A stretch of DNA of 64,000 nucleotides from Agroathelia rolfsii (Eukaryota > Basidiomycota > Agaricomycetes > Amylocorticiales > Amylocorticiaceae). Shown in pieces: positions 49,300-60,859 of this stretch. The stretch's first letter is position 1, and each line of letters starts with the position of its first letter. The position numbers and the translations under genes were made by a program. Below the pieces are notes generated by a model. The model searched no databases, had not been told where the DNA came from, and saw only the letters and a program-made list of their open reading frames with translations. The DNA is taken from assembly GCA_018343915.1 (NCBI GenBank), contig JABRWF010000006.1, positions 496,001-560,000 on the forward strand, written 5' to 3'.

Positions 49300-51303
49300 A
49301 TGACGACACAAGAGAGAACGAGCGTTGACGTTGCAGTCGACAACAGCTTGCAAGAGACATCTGTCGAGACACAGTCGCAGTCAGGCGAAGTCGAGCTTGC
49401 AACATCATCACGTACCATTACCCCAGAGCCGTCACCCCCACCGGCAGTGACGCCATTACCAAAACTCCAGCTGGCCCTTGTACTCTTCATGCAACTTTCC
49501 GAACCAGTCGTCTTCAAAATCATCTTCCCATTTGTAAATCAGTTTGTCCGTGGCACTGGGATCATCAACGGTGATCAGGCCAAAACGGGCTATTATTCAG
49601 GTATGTATGATTCTAGGCCTCTTAGTCGAATATATTCAGTCTAACGCCTACGTAAACAGGTCTTATTGTTAGTGCTTGTTTCTATAAACTCGGTCATTAT
49701 GAATTACGTTCAACCCTTACTCATTCAAATGCCATTGATTTCTTATAGGAATCATGCTTCTACGCAACAGAGGCCCTCGCTATCCTATCCTGGGGTCGAG
49801 CCTCAGACCGTTTCGGACGTAAGCCAATCATGCTCACAGGCCTCTTTGGCTTGGCAATATCGACCGTGAGCTTTGGATTTTCCCACCAATTCTGGAGCGC
49901 GGTCCTTGCCAGATGTGCCGAGGGAGCGCTCTGTGGCAACATGGGTGTTGCAAAGAGTGCCTTGGCAGAACTATCCGATTCAACAAACAGGGCAAAGGGT
50001 GAGCACGCAAATACTAATCCGTGTGTGACAGCGCACCTAATGATTCTGTCCCCCCCCCCCCCCATAAAGCATTTTCCTTTATTTCGATCGTATGGATCAT
50101 CGGAAGTACTCTCTCGTACGTGCACTTTTGAGAAAAAAGAATTATCCTGGAATCTAACCTTCCATAATCTCTCGTAGACCTATTATCGGAGGCGTGCTTG
50201 CTGAGCCAGCGGATCGTTGGCCGGATACTATTGGTCGTCTGAGCTTTTTCCGCGAGTACCCATACATCCTACCATGCATAGTCGCAGCTTGTGTACCATT
50301 AATCTCCGGGATTTGCGGAGTTGCTTTCCTAAAAGAGGTGGGTTATCAAAATCCGTCTCCATCCAACAGGGTTTTGTTTGCTCACGATCATAATCCATGG
50401 CTATGTAGACACATCCAAACCCCAGAGGGCTTGCCTTTTTCCGCAAGAGGCGAGTACCGGATGAAGAAAAGTCGACGTCTACCGACAGCAACTCGGATTC
50501 CGCAAAGCAATACCCGGAATCTGAGCTCGAGAAAATACCCACACGTGAGATGACCCGCGAATCAGAGGAGATGGACAAAAAGAAGAGCGGCCCGCCCCCG
50601 ATCAGATCCTTGCTCGACCGACGTCTACTGATATCCATCATCAACTACGCACTCTTGGCATTTGTCGATCAAATACTCACGGTCCTCGTTCCACTCGTGT
50701 ACTCGTCCAAGCCGTCCCTCGGCGGGCTGAATTTCAGCAGCTTCACGATCGGTATCGTGCTCGGCATCTGGGGCGTTATCAATGGCATATTCAACATCTG
50801 TTTCGTGCCCGGGTTAATACGAAAATTCGGAATCAAAAGGCTTTTCGTGATATCTACCTTCAGCATGCTTGTGAGCTTGTTGATGTTCATCGCTATCAAC
50901 ACCATCGGAAGACAAGCGCACAACGATGATGTGCCTGTTGGTGGAAAAGCGTGGGCCGCCATAGTTATACAGCTTGTCTGCTGGGTGCCAGTTTTCATGG
51001 GTTACAGTAAGCCGTGTTTGTCGTCCGGTTGAGGTTTAACTTTCTAACCATGGTCATCTTCTTTACATAGCTTGCATATTTGTCTTTATCAACGAAGGTG
51101 TAGACGACCAGTCTCGAGGTACAGTGAACGGCCTGGCGCAAATGTCAGTCTCCACTGTGAGGGCTATAGCGCCCATTTCCGCGTCTTCCTTGAGCGCTGT
51201 AACGATGCAGTCCAATCTCGCAGGCGGGAACCTGGCGTACATCGTACTTGCTGTGATCCCATTATCGTGTATATTCATGTCGTTCCAGCTGCATAACAAG
51301 TAA
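49300..51303 (+). CDS. major facilitator superfamily transporter (DHA1-like)
   Basis: Seven exons give 531 residues: 49300-49600, 49660-49667 (8 nt), 49749-49998, 50070-50115, 50178-50337, 50409-51006 and 51071-51303. A Ser/Thr/Pro-rich cytosolic leader is followed by LVLFMQLSEPVVFKIIFPFV (helix 1) and GYYSGLIESCFYATEALAIL. The MFS signature WGRASDRFGRKPIMLTGLFG comes next, then RCAEGALCGNMGVAKSALAE-DSTNRAKAF and a long acidic central loop. The second six-helix half (LISIINYALLAFVDQILTVL onward) ends at FMSFQLHNK. The 8-nt exon supplies the GLI of the conserved GLIES motif. The third intron contains 14 consecutive C's (50050-50063) before its acceptor. Substrate cannot be inferred; relatives are annotated as drug or general substrate exporters. 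Confidence 0.93.
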
Positions 51304-51909
51304 ACGCATTAGATTGTATACTATATATAAAAGTAGCTGTTCCATTAGAGTATTAGAGGGTAGATTTTTTTGGATATCTTTTGTATACTTGACCATTTTG
51401 TTTTGTTTTTTCTTTCCTCATTTTCTTGTCCAATGTAAAATGAATTTCCTCATGCAGTAGAACTGAGCGAGTAATGATGAATGGCGTTTAAAGCAACCTA
51501 AGAGGATAGTCGATGCCAGTCGGCAGGGTGCGTATCAACAAAGACGCAAGGAATAGTAGATATCGGTATTATGGTTCTAACAGACTCGCAGTCAAGGGAA
51601 AAATTGAAAAGTGGGAAATATTATAGGGCTGAGCCTGAGTAGGCCTGAATGTCCGAGTCGTCGTGGTCTAGTTCAGACCGCTGAGACTGTTCAGGTTTTA
51701 CTTCCGATCAAGTAACATCACGGACCATCACAGCGTCACCGTGACGAAGAACGGTTAAACAACAAACTATCGGCAATTGCCAGTTACGGTGCCAGTGCTT
51801 GCCAGTACTGGCTATAACAAGAAGTTACTCGAACCCAACAACTATATTAATATACTAAGGACCATATTTCTGTGGGACCATCGTATCCAGTCCTTACTGC
51901 AACTACGCC
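51304..51909. other. intergenic MFS/COA1
   Basis: 3' flank of the MFS gene and promoter of the COA1-like gene. No other feature seen. Confidence 0.5.
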
Positions 51910-52809
51910 ATGCTTCCCATTCAAATAGTTCGCCCTACTGGCAGACTCTGTTACAACCATTTGCACTTGCATTCTAGATCTGCAATAGCATCATTCACTC
52001 GAGGATACGCAGCAAACGTATCTCAAAACACCTCTACCGCATCACCCGGACCTCAGAGCCAGCACCCCCAGACACCTCGTCCAGTAACCTTTACGCATCC
52101 TCGTCGACCAGCTCGCGAGCTGCCGCGTATCGAGGTATGTCCTCGTATTGACTATCTCTTATGTTCAAAGCTTACTTACTCAAGACTGTGCATGAATGTT
52201 GAAAAATAAAGAGGCAATGGCCCGTACTGCTGGCCACTGCCGTGGTCGGTGTCACCGGCTGGGCCGCGTTCTACTTCTTTGCGACAAACGAGGAGAAGGT
52301 TTCAAGTTCAGTCGTGCAGCAGGTGATGAAGACGCTCAGGGAGGATCCGGGCGTAGACGCCTTCCTTGGTGATGCGATTCGGCCCGAGCCAGCATGGTAC
52401 TTGAATGGAAGTCCGCTTATTAATGGGAATGTAATGCTGTTTTTTTTTTCTCGTTTCGATTTCACTTCTCTTCTGAAAGAATGTGGAGACGAGCTTAATT
52501 TTCTTCTTCTTATAGATTGCTCAGCTGCAAGGAAACATTGACATTGCTTTCCGAGTAAAAGGCCATAAGAGTACGTGCATGGACCTCCACTCATCAATTT
52601 GTAAATCCAACCGAAGCATCGCCAGATTCGGGCACGCTCTATTTCACGAGCATACGTAAGGCCAAAGGTGACCCGTTCCAAATTCGTAAGTCGTCATTCG
52701 AAGACTTCCTTTGCTTGATTAGCCAAATGCTGAAAAGACGTGCTTGACAGTGCGGTTTAGGCTAATAGGCGACGATGGGACTGTATTGAACATACCCACC
52801 ATCTTGTAA
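51910..52809 (+). CDS. COA1: cytochrome c oxidase assembly factor 1-like protein
   Basis: Five exons, 51910-52134, 52212-52430, 52516-52570, 52626-52685 and 52751-52809, give 205 residues. The N-terminus is rich in Arg, Ser and His with no acidic residues early, as in mitochondrial presequences. A single membrane segment follows (QWPVLLATAVVGVTGWAAFY). The COA1/TIM21-like fold is then seen in INGNIAQLQGNIDIAFRVKG, SGTLYFTSIRKAKGDPFQI and RFRLIGDDGTVLNIP. Coa1 is an inner-membrane factor that handles newly made Cox1 during complex IV assembly. Length and order match the family. Confidence 0.88.
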
Positions 52810-53801
52810 TCACCTTGATAGGCGCTGACGGGATGGATCGGTAATCGAGCATTATTAACCCGTTCTTTGTCTTTGACGTACGTGTCAAGAGCAGACGCGG
52901 GGCTTGGCTCGGCACCGTCCTACACAACGGTGTCGACATCGAACCAACACATGGCATACTTTTAATGAACGAAAATATCACTCACCCCCGCTCTATCGAT
53001 GACAATAATATCTCACACGTCCACATGTACTAGCCTAATAATGACATTGGGACCAGATCCATTGCCTTTGGTCTACGAGAAGGAAGACGGCCGACCTTCT
53101 CAACTTCAACCCGATTCACTCGTCCCGCCGGCGCCGCCACCTGACGTGTGTGCCTCGAAAAACACAAATTTGAGATTACCTTTTTGATGAACCGCACCGA
53201 GCAGCCAAAGTGTACAAGAAGACAAGAAACGGCCGGAAATTTTAGATGGCCGGCCTCATACCATTTATATGCACCCCACGTAAGGATATCGACGATCGTA
53301 CCTAGATATAGACCTCAAACATTGCGAGTCGCACGGACTGCAACAAAGACGTCACTCGCCGGACACTTATTCGCCTCCGTTTGTGCTGGCTCTTCTCACC
53401 CGGACCATCTCCATTTGCTCAGATTCGCACTCTTTATTTTTACCACTCCTGAAATAACACACGCAATAGCAAGTTTACGAGATATGTATAATGATTTGCT
53501 TGAAGAAAATGAATGACGGCAAGTATGTTAAAGTACAAAAAAAGTGGTCAGGCAAGCATTAAAGGAAGAACTAATAATGCTGCCGCCGGCTTGCCAAAGG
53601 GGCAGCTTGATTGTGTGAACAAGACAGATTGGGAGTTGAAAATGACAAAGAAAAAAAATAATCACAGCACATGAAAGAGCACACACAAACAAGTGGTAAA
53701 GAACAGGACACGGAGGATCAAAAAATCATGATAAGATGACACAAATAATGTGTGAAAAGAGCAAAGAGAGAGGCCATGGGGGCAAACAGTGCGCAGGTGA
53801 G
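52810..53801. other. intergenic, convergent
   Basis: This lies between the COA1 stop (+) and the SCD6 stop (-). Short ORFs at 52999-53516 (+) have no recognisable features. Confidence 0.5.
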
Positions 53802-55345
53802 CTACCGTGCACCACCAGCTCCTCCTCCCCTACGTCCACGCCCACCTCCACGCCTGTTGTATCCTCCACCCCATCCACCAACATACGCACCAGGGCCCAT
53901 GAGCCCAATCCCACCTGGCTCACCAAATGTTGCCACATTCCGCTCACGTTCCTCTTCACGACGGTTCCTGCCTTGGCCACCGCCACCACCACCACGTCTG
54001 CCACCGCCACCACCACGGCCGCCTCCGCCGCCCTGGGCCTGGCCCGAGGAGAGTGTGTCAAAGAAGGACTTTTGCGGGTTATACGCCTTCAACTCATCCT
54101 TGCTATTCTCACTCTCACTATTATCATCGGTCTTGGTAGTCCCGTTCGACAACGCAGACTTGTCAAAGCGTGCGTTGGAGCTCTGAAAATCAAAATCAGT
54201 CGCCGGAACTTCGATTTCGTTCGCAGCGTTATTATTGTTATGATGGTGGTGGTGGCCGCCGCCGCGTCGGCCGCCACTACCGCCACGACCTCCTGTATTG
54301 TTATTGGCGCGAAGATCCCCAATGGCACGTTCCACGTTCTGCAGCGAGGCAGTGGCCGTCTGTACGGAGTTGGCGCGGCCTGAAGGAGCAGCACCGTTGA
54401 CGATAGGAGCAGTTACATTCTGCATTGGTGAAGGCGTGCCCGCTTGTTGGGGCGCAAACCCAGCCTGTTGTGGGGCCCCAGGCTGCTGTGGGTATCCAGA
54501 CGGGTATTGACCAAGTTGCTGTGGCCCTGGTGCCGATGAGGCCTAAAATGAGTCCAATAAGTATAAAGCATTCATCCGTCGTAGATAAAAGTGAAAGGTC
54601 AGAAGGAAGGCAACGGAAGAATCCACATGGGTTTTTTGCGCTCTCGGACTCTCGAGTCTATGACTCTTTTACATCCGTAAATGGCTTCATCATTTATAAA
54701 AAAGGCGAGGAAAAAAAAATAAGGATCATTACGTACACCAATCACAGCAGGATCGTCATGGACATTACGCGTTGGTGGGGGCTGATCTTCAACGCTGAGG
54801 TCCTTGACTTCGGAGGCGCGAAAGACTATATATGTGTACGGTTCGGGCACAGGAGCGATGAACTCATGTGCAGGTCTAGATGTCGGATGAATCGAATGAG
54901 TGGGCGTTCGATACAATGGAAAAGACACGCAAGATTTGAGAAAAAGAATGGTTGGATCAGAAGGAAGGCAACGGAAGCATCCACACGGTGTTTTTGCGCT
55001 CTTGGACAGGTGAGTATGTACTCAATTTACATCCGTAATTGTTTTCATCTTGAACGAAGGAGGGGAAAAGGAAACGCGACGCTCACCGCCGTTGCTCCGT
55101 GCCAAGCGAGTAGACTGGGCGACAGGTTTGAATGGGCAACGGGGTCGAAAAATAGCAAAAAGAGCACGCTCACCATGTGAGAGCTGGATCGTGGCTGCCT
55201 CTGGGTTGATGCCGGCGAGGATGCCACGATAGCGCACGTCTGAGTGAGAGATGATAGAAATGGGTTTTCTGGAGCAGGAGATGAGTACGAAAACGAGAGG
55301 AATGAAAAATCTAGAGTGAACGCACCCGATGAAACTGGTAGCCAT
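53802..55345 (-). CDS. SCD6: SCD6/LSM14 (RAP55) translational repressor
   Basis: Five exons give 340 residues: 55345-55326, 55268-55174, 55114-55087 (28 nt), 54875-54737 and 54542-53802. They encode an LSm14 domain (MATSFIGKPISIISHSDVRY, ILAGINPEAATIQLSH, VYSLGTEQRR, AHEFIAPVPEPYTYIVFRAS-EVKDL). A Gln/Pro/Gly linker and a poly-His/Asn run follow, then the FDF box (ATDFDFQSSNARFDKS) and an FFDTLSS motif. A long RGG-rich C-terminus ends at 53802. Family members bind eIF4G or Dhh1/DDX6 and repress translation in P bodies. The third and fourth introns (54876-55086 and 54543-54736) are long for this genome and share about 120 nt of sequence. The gene is divergent from the gene at 55612. Confidence 0.93.
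54598..54736 (-). repeat. intron-borne duplicate, copy in SCD6 intron 4
   Basis: From the 5' splice site inward, this intron aligns with the start of intron 3 (54957-55086). Shared blocks on the minus strand include ACGGATGTAAA, GAGCGCAAAAA and CTTCCGTTGCCTTCCTTCTG. Confidence 0.8.
54957..55086 (-). repeat. intron-borne duplicate, copy in SCD6 intron 3
   Basis: Partner of 54598-54736. Similarity starts at or near the donor site and stops about 80 nt before the acceptor. Confidence 0.8.
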
Positions 55346-55611
55346 GAGGGAAATGAGCACGGAAAGCTCGTCGACACGAAGGCGGGCGCGGCATGTGGCT
55401 GAGAATTGAAACTCCGAAAGGACCCCCGGTGGCGCAGAAGGCGGGACAAGGGCGGTGGGGGTCCTGGGCGTCACTGGCTCACGCTCGGACAACGAGAGAG
55501 TAGTCACAGCAGCAAGCGTGCGTCACATCCTCATTAGCATCATGGACAGACACCACCATCTACATTGTTGCCGTCGCTGACGCCCTCAATGGGTTACCAC
55601 AGATCACCACA

Positions 55612-56963
55612 ATGGACCCACATGCCCATGCCTTTGTGCACCACGACGCCGCATCGGGTGCTTCCGCCCGCAAGCGCCTCCGCGAGAACGAGTCCGAGAG
55701 CCAGCGTAAAAAACGTGAAAAGGCTGCAGAGCGCCAGAGAAGGAAGCGTGAGCGCGATCGCAACAAGAGCGCTATGGCTTCCCTCGAGAGCATGATGGCA
55801 TACGCTGATCCCGCCTCCCAGCATCAGTCTCATCCTGGCTTGCCACCTGAGATTGCCCAGCAGCAACAACAGCAACAGCAGCAGAGCCCTACATCTATTT
55901 CGGTCGTTTCCCAGGGCCAGCCATCGAGGCGGTTACAGACGCCTGAGCAGGCCAAGCAGGAACTTTCTCCAAAGGAGCTCGAGCGCCGCGAAAAAACTCG
56001 CCAGGCCGCGCGTGAGCGCCAGGCAAAGCATCGCCGCATGGTCAAACAGCGCAAAATGCGTGAACTTGGCCTTGATATGGGTAACGAGCTCATGCCTGCC
56101 CCGATGGGCGAGATGTCTTTCCATCCCCCCTATCCACCCCCACCCCCTGGTGGCTCTGCTGATCTACAGCACCTGCCACCACCGCCTGGCGCGCCGGGTA
56201 ACCCAGCTGTCGAGCCACCCTTTCCCCATGGCCAGCCCCCTGGTGGACAGACGTTCGCATCGACGCTCTTATTGTCTTTTTCCTGCGCCCCACTACTCAA
56301 GAGCCACCTACTACGCAGCCTGCAGATGACCAATGAAGAGCTTGCCTCACTCGAACCTGTAATTGCAGAGGCCTGGGATCACTGGGATCGTCAGGTAATA
56401 CTGTGGCATTTCGATTGTGATGTTTTTGAGATTTTTCTCAACTTTTTCCCTTTGATGAATAGCGCCGTATGCATCACCAGTTTGCCGCCGAACACGCCGC
56501 AAAGGCTGTTCTGGGCGCCGGAGGACCTCCACCACCCCCTCCCGGCTTTTCGCCTGTCAATTTTGATCACACACAAGGTCCCTCGCCACATCCGGGCGAT
56601 GTCACCGCAGCCGGTGGCCCCCCTCAACCACATGATTTCCGTTCGCGCTTTCGCGGGCCACTGATGGCACCGTCCCCTTTCCGGGCTTACACAGATACGG
56701 CGACGCCCACGAGCAGCGCAGCAACGTCTGCTGCCCCTGCTGTGACGGCTGCAGGTGCAAGCACTAGCATCAGCGCTCCTGTCAGTACTGCCGGTGCCAC
56801 CAATGAGTCTTCTATTGATCCTTCGCTGGATGCATCGCCGGCGGCTCCGGCTGGAGGAGCTGCGGGTGATGGTAGCAATCAAGCAGCAAGTTCTACAGCG
56901 GCGATCGATCCTAACTTGAATCAGACGCATGTTAAGGGGGAGAGCGGCAAACTGGACAGGTGA
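55612..56963 (+). CDS. basic, Pro/Gln-rich nuclear-type protein of unknown function
   Basis: Three exons (55612-56252, 56319-56394, 56463-56963) give 405 residues. Residues ~20-50 are a basic cluster (RKRLREN, QRKKREKAAERQRRKRERDR) resembling a nuclear signal or the basic arm of a DNA-binding helix. A poly-Gln run follows (about 55858-55885). A second basic helix comes next (ERREKTRQAARERQAKHRRM), then PPPPP stretches, and the C-terminus is Ala/Ser/Thr-rich. The first intron (56253-56318, 66 nt) is a multiple of three and contains no stop, so it could be retained. It would then add a hydrophobic stretch unlike its surroundings, so removal is favoured. I do not recognise a named family; a transcriptional regulator is only a guess. 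Confidence 0.75.
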
Positions 56964-58029
56964 TGAAGATAATAATGACGATCATGAACAGTTTCATTCT
57001 TGTTGAGAATAGTAGTTGAGGGGTATGTACATGTAGTTTTACTCCAGCAAAAGTGAGCATCTGAAGAGTGAATGCATTTTTGTGAGAGCCTTTTCTTGTT
57101 TTCAGTTGGTGAGGCTCCTTTACCTCTCACATTTCTTTCTCCAGTTGTCCTATTGGTTTTCCTTTTTCTTTGTTTTCTTCGTGTTTTTTTAGTCCATGCA
57201 ATGCATGCATGTAGTGTGTTACGATCGTTGTCTCCCAGTTGTAAATGGTGCATATTATACTCCAATACACTAGTACTTTTCGCGATGCATCGCTGTGATA
57301 CCCTAGCACTGGAAGTAATGAAGGGACAGGAATAAAACTATTTTAAGATTTTCAATGCTTAATTCTAATGCTTAGTCTCACGAACGTCGTCGAAACTGGG
57401 CTGAAGATAGTAGGATTCGCTTTTGCATATATACTGCGATAAATGCTAACGAATGTGCTCTGTCCACACGCTCAAGAGCCTGAGGTACGGCAGACGCGCA
57501 GGAAAGCTAGTGAATGGGCGAAAGCGCTTCAAGTTCCCGAACGCGGCCGTGAATGATCCCGGGGAAAGACGGTGAGCAGCGAGAGTGGGATGGGTAACCT
57601 CGCGCCTTGCTCCGCCTAGCTTCCCGGACTAGACCTGGCCCCATTCTGTGCAAGGTATCATACTCAGGATGTCCATATTTCCTCAAAACTGTTTAGGGCA
57701 GCACAAAATGATTATAAGTTGTTAGCAGCAATGGGTGTTTTATTAAGACCAATGTCATTAACAATAGCCAAGAAAATAAGTGAAAAAGGGATGGGGATAT
57801 CAAGGTCCAATGTAACGACAGGTGGACAAGAAAAATTAATGGAGCGTTAGTACCAATAATCAAAGGAAAGGAGTGAGGGGTGGGTGTAAAATGATGCAGA
57901 AGTCTGTCCGTTAGAGGCAGGCAGATTCACTTTTCCCTCTGTCTGCCTCCAGTTGTACATGTGCAAAGACACCACTGAACCACCTCCAGCGGAAAGCCTT
58001 CAACAATACGCAATACTAGCCATGTCTGC
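56964..58029. other. intergenic, convergent
   Basis: 3' flanks of the basic protein (+) and the F-box gene (-). Nothing else recognised. Confidence 0.5.
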
Positions 58030-59927
58030 TCAGCCGAATACCACGTCTTCCACCTCATCAAAATCCAATACACAATCCCATTGGCTTCTTGGATTAAGCA
58101 GAAAATCTAGTTGACAACCACGCCTATACTTCGAAAATTCGGCATATGCTGCCAATGTCTCTTGGATCACAAGTGGTACTTCTGGAGTATCCTTCCGAAA
58201 ACATACTTCAATTGACAATTTCTCTATGCAGCCAGTATGATCTTTTCGGGTCCTCAAGAAACGTTTTAGATGAAAAATGGCTTCGCTCGGGTCTTGCATT
58301 GCCATTAGGAATTTGAACTCATCTGAGGGCCATAGGTGACAAGAGTGATAACCCCCTAGGACGAGTTTTTTTAGATTGGGTAGTAACATCGAAGTGGTCG
58401 GAGGAGGCATCAGAGTCCACAAGCAGTGCAAATATCGTGCCGCGACTGAAGGCCTAGTGTCCTGATTTCAGGTGCTCTGGCGAATATCTGATTCCACCAT
58501 TGTATGGAGGGTGGTATTACACCTTGGAACTCGCACTCGAAGTCTGTCGGGTGAGACAAGTCCCGATTCAAAAACGCATCGAAGGTGGAAAGCACGAGTT
58601 GGTCGTTGTCGTTGGGCAAAGACATGTCAGGTTCCTGTAACTGTCTGATGGTGAGAACGAGAGTGCCTAATGCAACCACGGAATTCATTTGGAATAATAT
58701 CGCCTGTTGAGTCACTAGTAGACTCATAAAAGCCTGCATCATGATTTCGAAAGACGATTCCTAGTCGCTTCGATGGTGTCTGAAGCCGTTGGAGAGCGGT
58801 TGCGATAGCCTTCATCAGCCTCGCTGCGTCGCGTCAATCCACTGGCTCGGTGTCAGGCCGTGCCCATGTTCCAGCAAAGACATTAATCCAAAAATTAGCT
58901 TTAGAAGATACCACGAGCCAGTTCAGAATTTCTTCGACACCAAAAGGTTGAAAAAATGCAATACGGGCCAGGCGAAGTCGCGTCAGTTGTATTTCGCTCC
59001 CAGTCGATGGCGTGTCGTCATACCATTCATCCGGCATCATTGTGAGCTCTTCTAATTCAGGACATGCAGGTAAAATAGCCAAAAAGTGGCGCGGAGACAG
59101 GGCGCTTCTGCAGGAGGCCACATCCCCACTCGATCGGCATCGCATACAGGAAAATGTGGCGGAGCCTTGGCAAACGATATTCGTCCATTAAATCAGATAG
59201 AAGCCAGTTCATTGTGTCCAGAATTGTCAGACGTTCTAAGAAAGAAAGAAAATACGGGAATATGAAGATGTTCGAGGGTTGGAGGCAGGTGTTGCAGAGC
59301 ACGGAGGAAGCTACATGTGTCTTCCACACTTTTGTTGTTTCCGGAATCAAAAATGCAATCAAGGTCCAAGTAAACGCCCCTTGCACGTGGGAGTTAATCA
59401 AACAAGAGTTGAACGTATTCGTTTGGATATAAATGGTTCTGGGAGAACGAAACATCTAGTACCATCGCAATGTTGCCCGAGCGAGTGAGAAACATTTTCA
59501 GGGCACCAATATTTTGGGGAGTATATTTTGTTCAAAGTCAAGGCGTCGAAAATGCAACAGCACGCCAGTGTCGGCAGACGTGAGACACAGAAACGGCCCC
59601 AAGGTTGGTTGGGTGATCTAAGTCGTACGAATACACAGAATCAACCAGTTCATAGTTTACCACTCTTGGAACTACGTGAAGGAATATTTCGACGAGAATC
59701 TCCTGTGGCATACGGTTTATGGGAACAGCCATGCTCTTGGAGTAAAGAATGTTGATTTCTTGAGTTGCTCTGGTTGACTCTAGCGTAGACTCCGCATACA
59801 TGTCAGCATTTGCACTGTCTCCCAGAATGGAGCAATCATTGTGAGGGGATTCTAGACCGAAATCCGAGAGTGATACTTGGTGGACTGTGTCGGGTTCGGA
59901 GGATGCTTCTTGTAAATTTTGGTTCAT
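58030..59927 (-). CDS. F-box domain protein (basidiomycete family), possibly decaying
   Basis: The start at 59927 gives MNQNLQEASSEPDTVH. The F-box is INRMPQEILVEIFLHVVPRV-GAVSVSHVCRHWRAVAFSTP at about 59720-59540. Downstream coding-like segments on the same strand change frame several times. They include LERLTILDTMNWLLSDLMDE, PACPELEELTMMPDEWYDD, RLGIVFRNHDAGFYESTSDS, TLVLTIRQLQEPDMSLPNDN and a C-terminal exon ending CVLDFDEVEDVVFG at 58030. Some changes may be introns. Others (an in-frame TGA near 58843 and frame breaks near 59500 and 59200) suggest loss of function. F-box proteins recruit substrates to SCF ubiquitin ligases; the substrate region here is leucine-rich-repeat-like. A more damaged paralogue follows at 60860-62280. 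Confidence 0.65.
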
Positions 59928-60859
59928 GTGTATTATGATGATATATCCTGTCACTGGTACGGAATACAACGCGACATGACTGCATGACTCGTTATAAGCT
60001 GATGCAACATGCCCTATATCAACACATATAAACAAACAAACATTCGTTTTGCCCAACTTCAACTTGAAGCTTGAAGTTCAAGCTCGCTTGGAGCCCTGTA
60101 CGATACTGAGTCATTTCGATTTGTCGTTGCTTTGGTTTTGGTTACTGAAGTGTGAGATTGCATTAATGCCAGAAGGTGGTTCGGAATACAGCTTAAACTC
60201 GAGCTCGTCCGAGTCATTCATGTTTTCATGTGAATACAATGACGATATTTAATACAGTAGTGTTTGGAAGCACTGGCACTGTGGCTATGGAGCAAAACAA
60301 AAAATCAATATCTTAACAGTGCATGTAATACATGACAAATGTACCAGTACTTGTATTCATTCCATCAAAAAATCTCGCACTAGCTCGAGGTCGAGTTTCT
60401 CATACTTGGATCTCGGATCGAACAAAAAACCTGGCTCGTCTAGGCCAGTAGCATGGCTGTGCATCGAAAATTTAGCATGTGCGCCAAAAGCATCTTTAAG
60501 CGGATCCAATATGTTTGCATTTGAAAGCTGGATATGGGACACGACACAACCATGGGTTCTCCGTACCAGCCTTGCGATTTGCGCGCGCCTTTAGGGGACA
60601 GTTCAGATGACAGGTAACATAGTCTTTATTTTGCAGTACCATTGGTAGTCAATAATTTTTAAAGGACCATGGATTATAAATTTGATGCCCTAGTGCAAGT
60701 TTGGTGATGTTGGGTAATAGCGTTGTGGGAAGTGGGCTACTGGCAGTAGTAACCGGCGTGGCAATGATGGTAAAAATTGTGTGGCTTTTATTCGCAGGAT
60801 CGTCGCCTTGCTGCGCATGAAGGAGAAAAAGAGCCTATAATGCCATAGAAAGCTCGAGC
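59928..60859. other. intergenic upstream of F-box gene
   Basis: Holds repeated CTTGAAGTT-like and CTCGAGCTCG-like motifs near 60050-60210. No gene supported. Confidence 0.4.

Noticed and set aside
53752..54383. Long plus-strand ORFs rich in Pro, Thr and Ala
   Set aside because: They are antisense to the RGG-rich exon of SCD6, whose repetitive codons keep other frames open.
55346..55507. Upstream extension of the SCD6 reading frame
   Set aside because: The LSm14 domain starts at MATSFIG (55345), as in the family. The upstream frame has no similarity and is probably 5' UTR.
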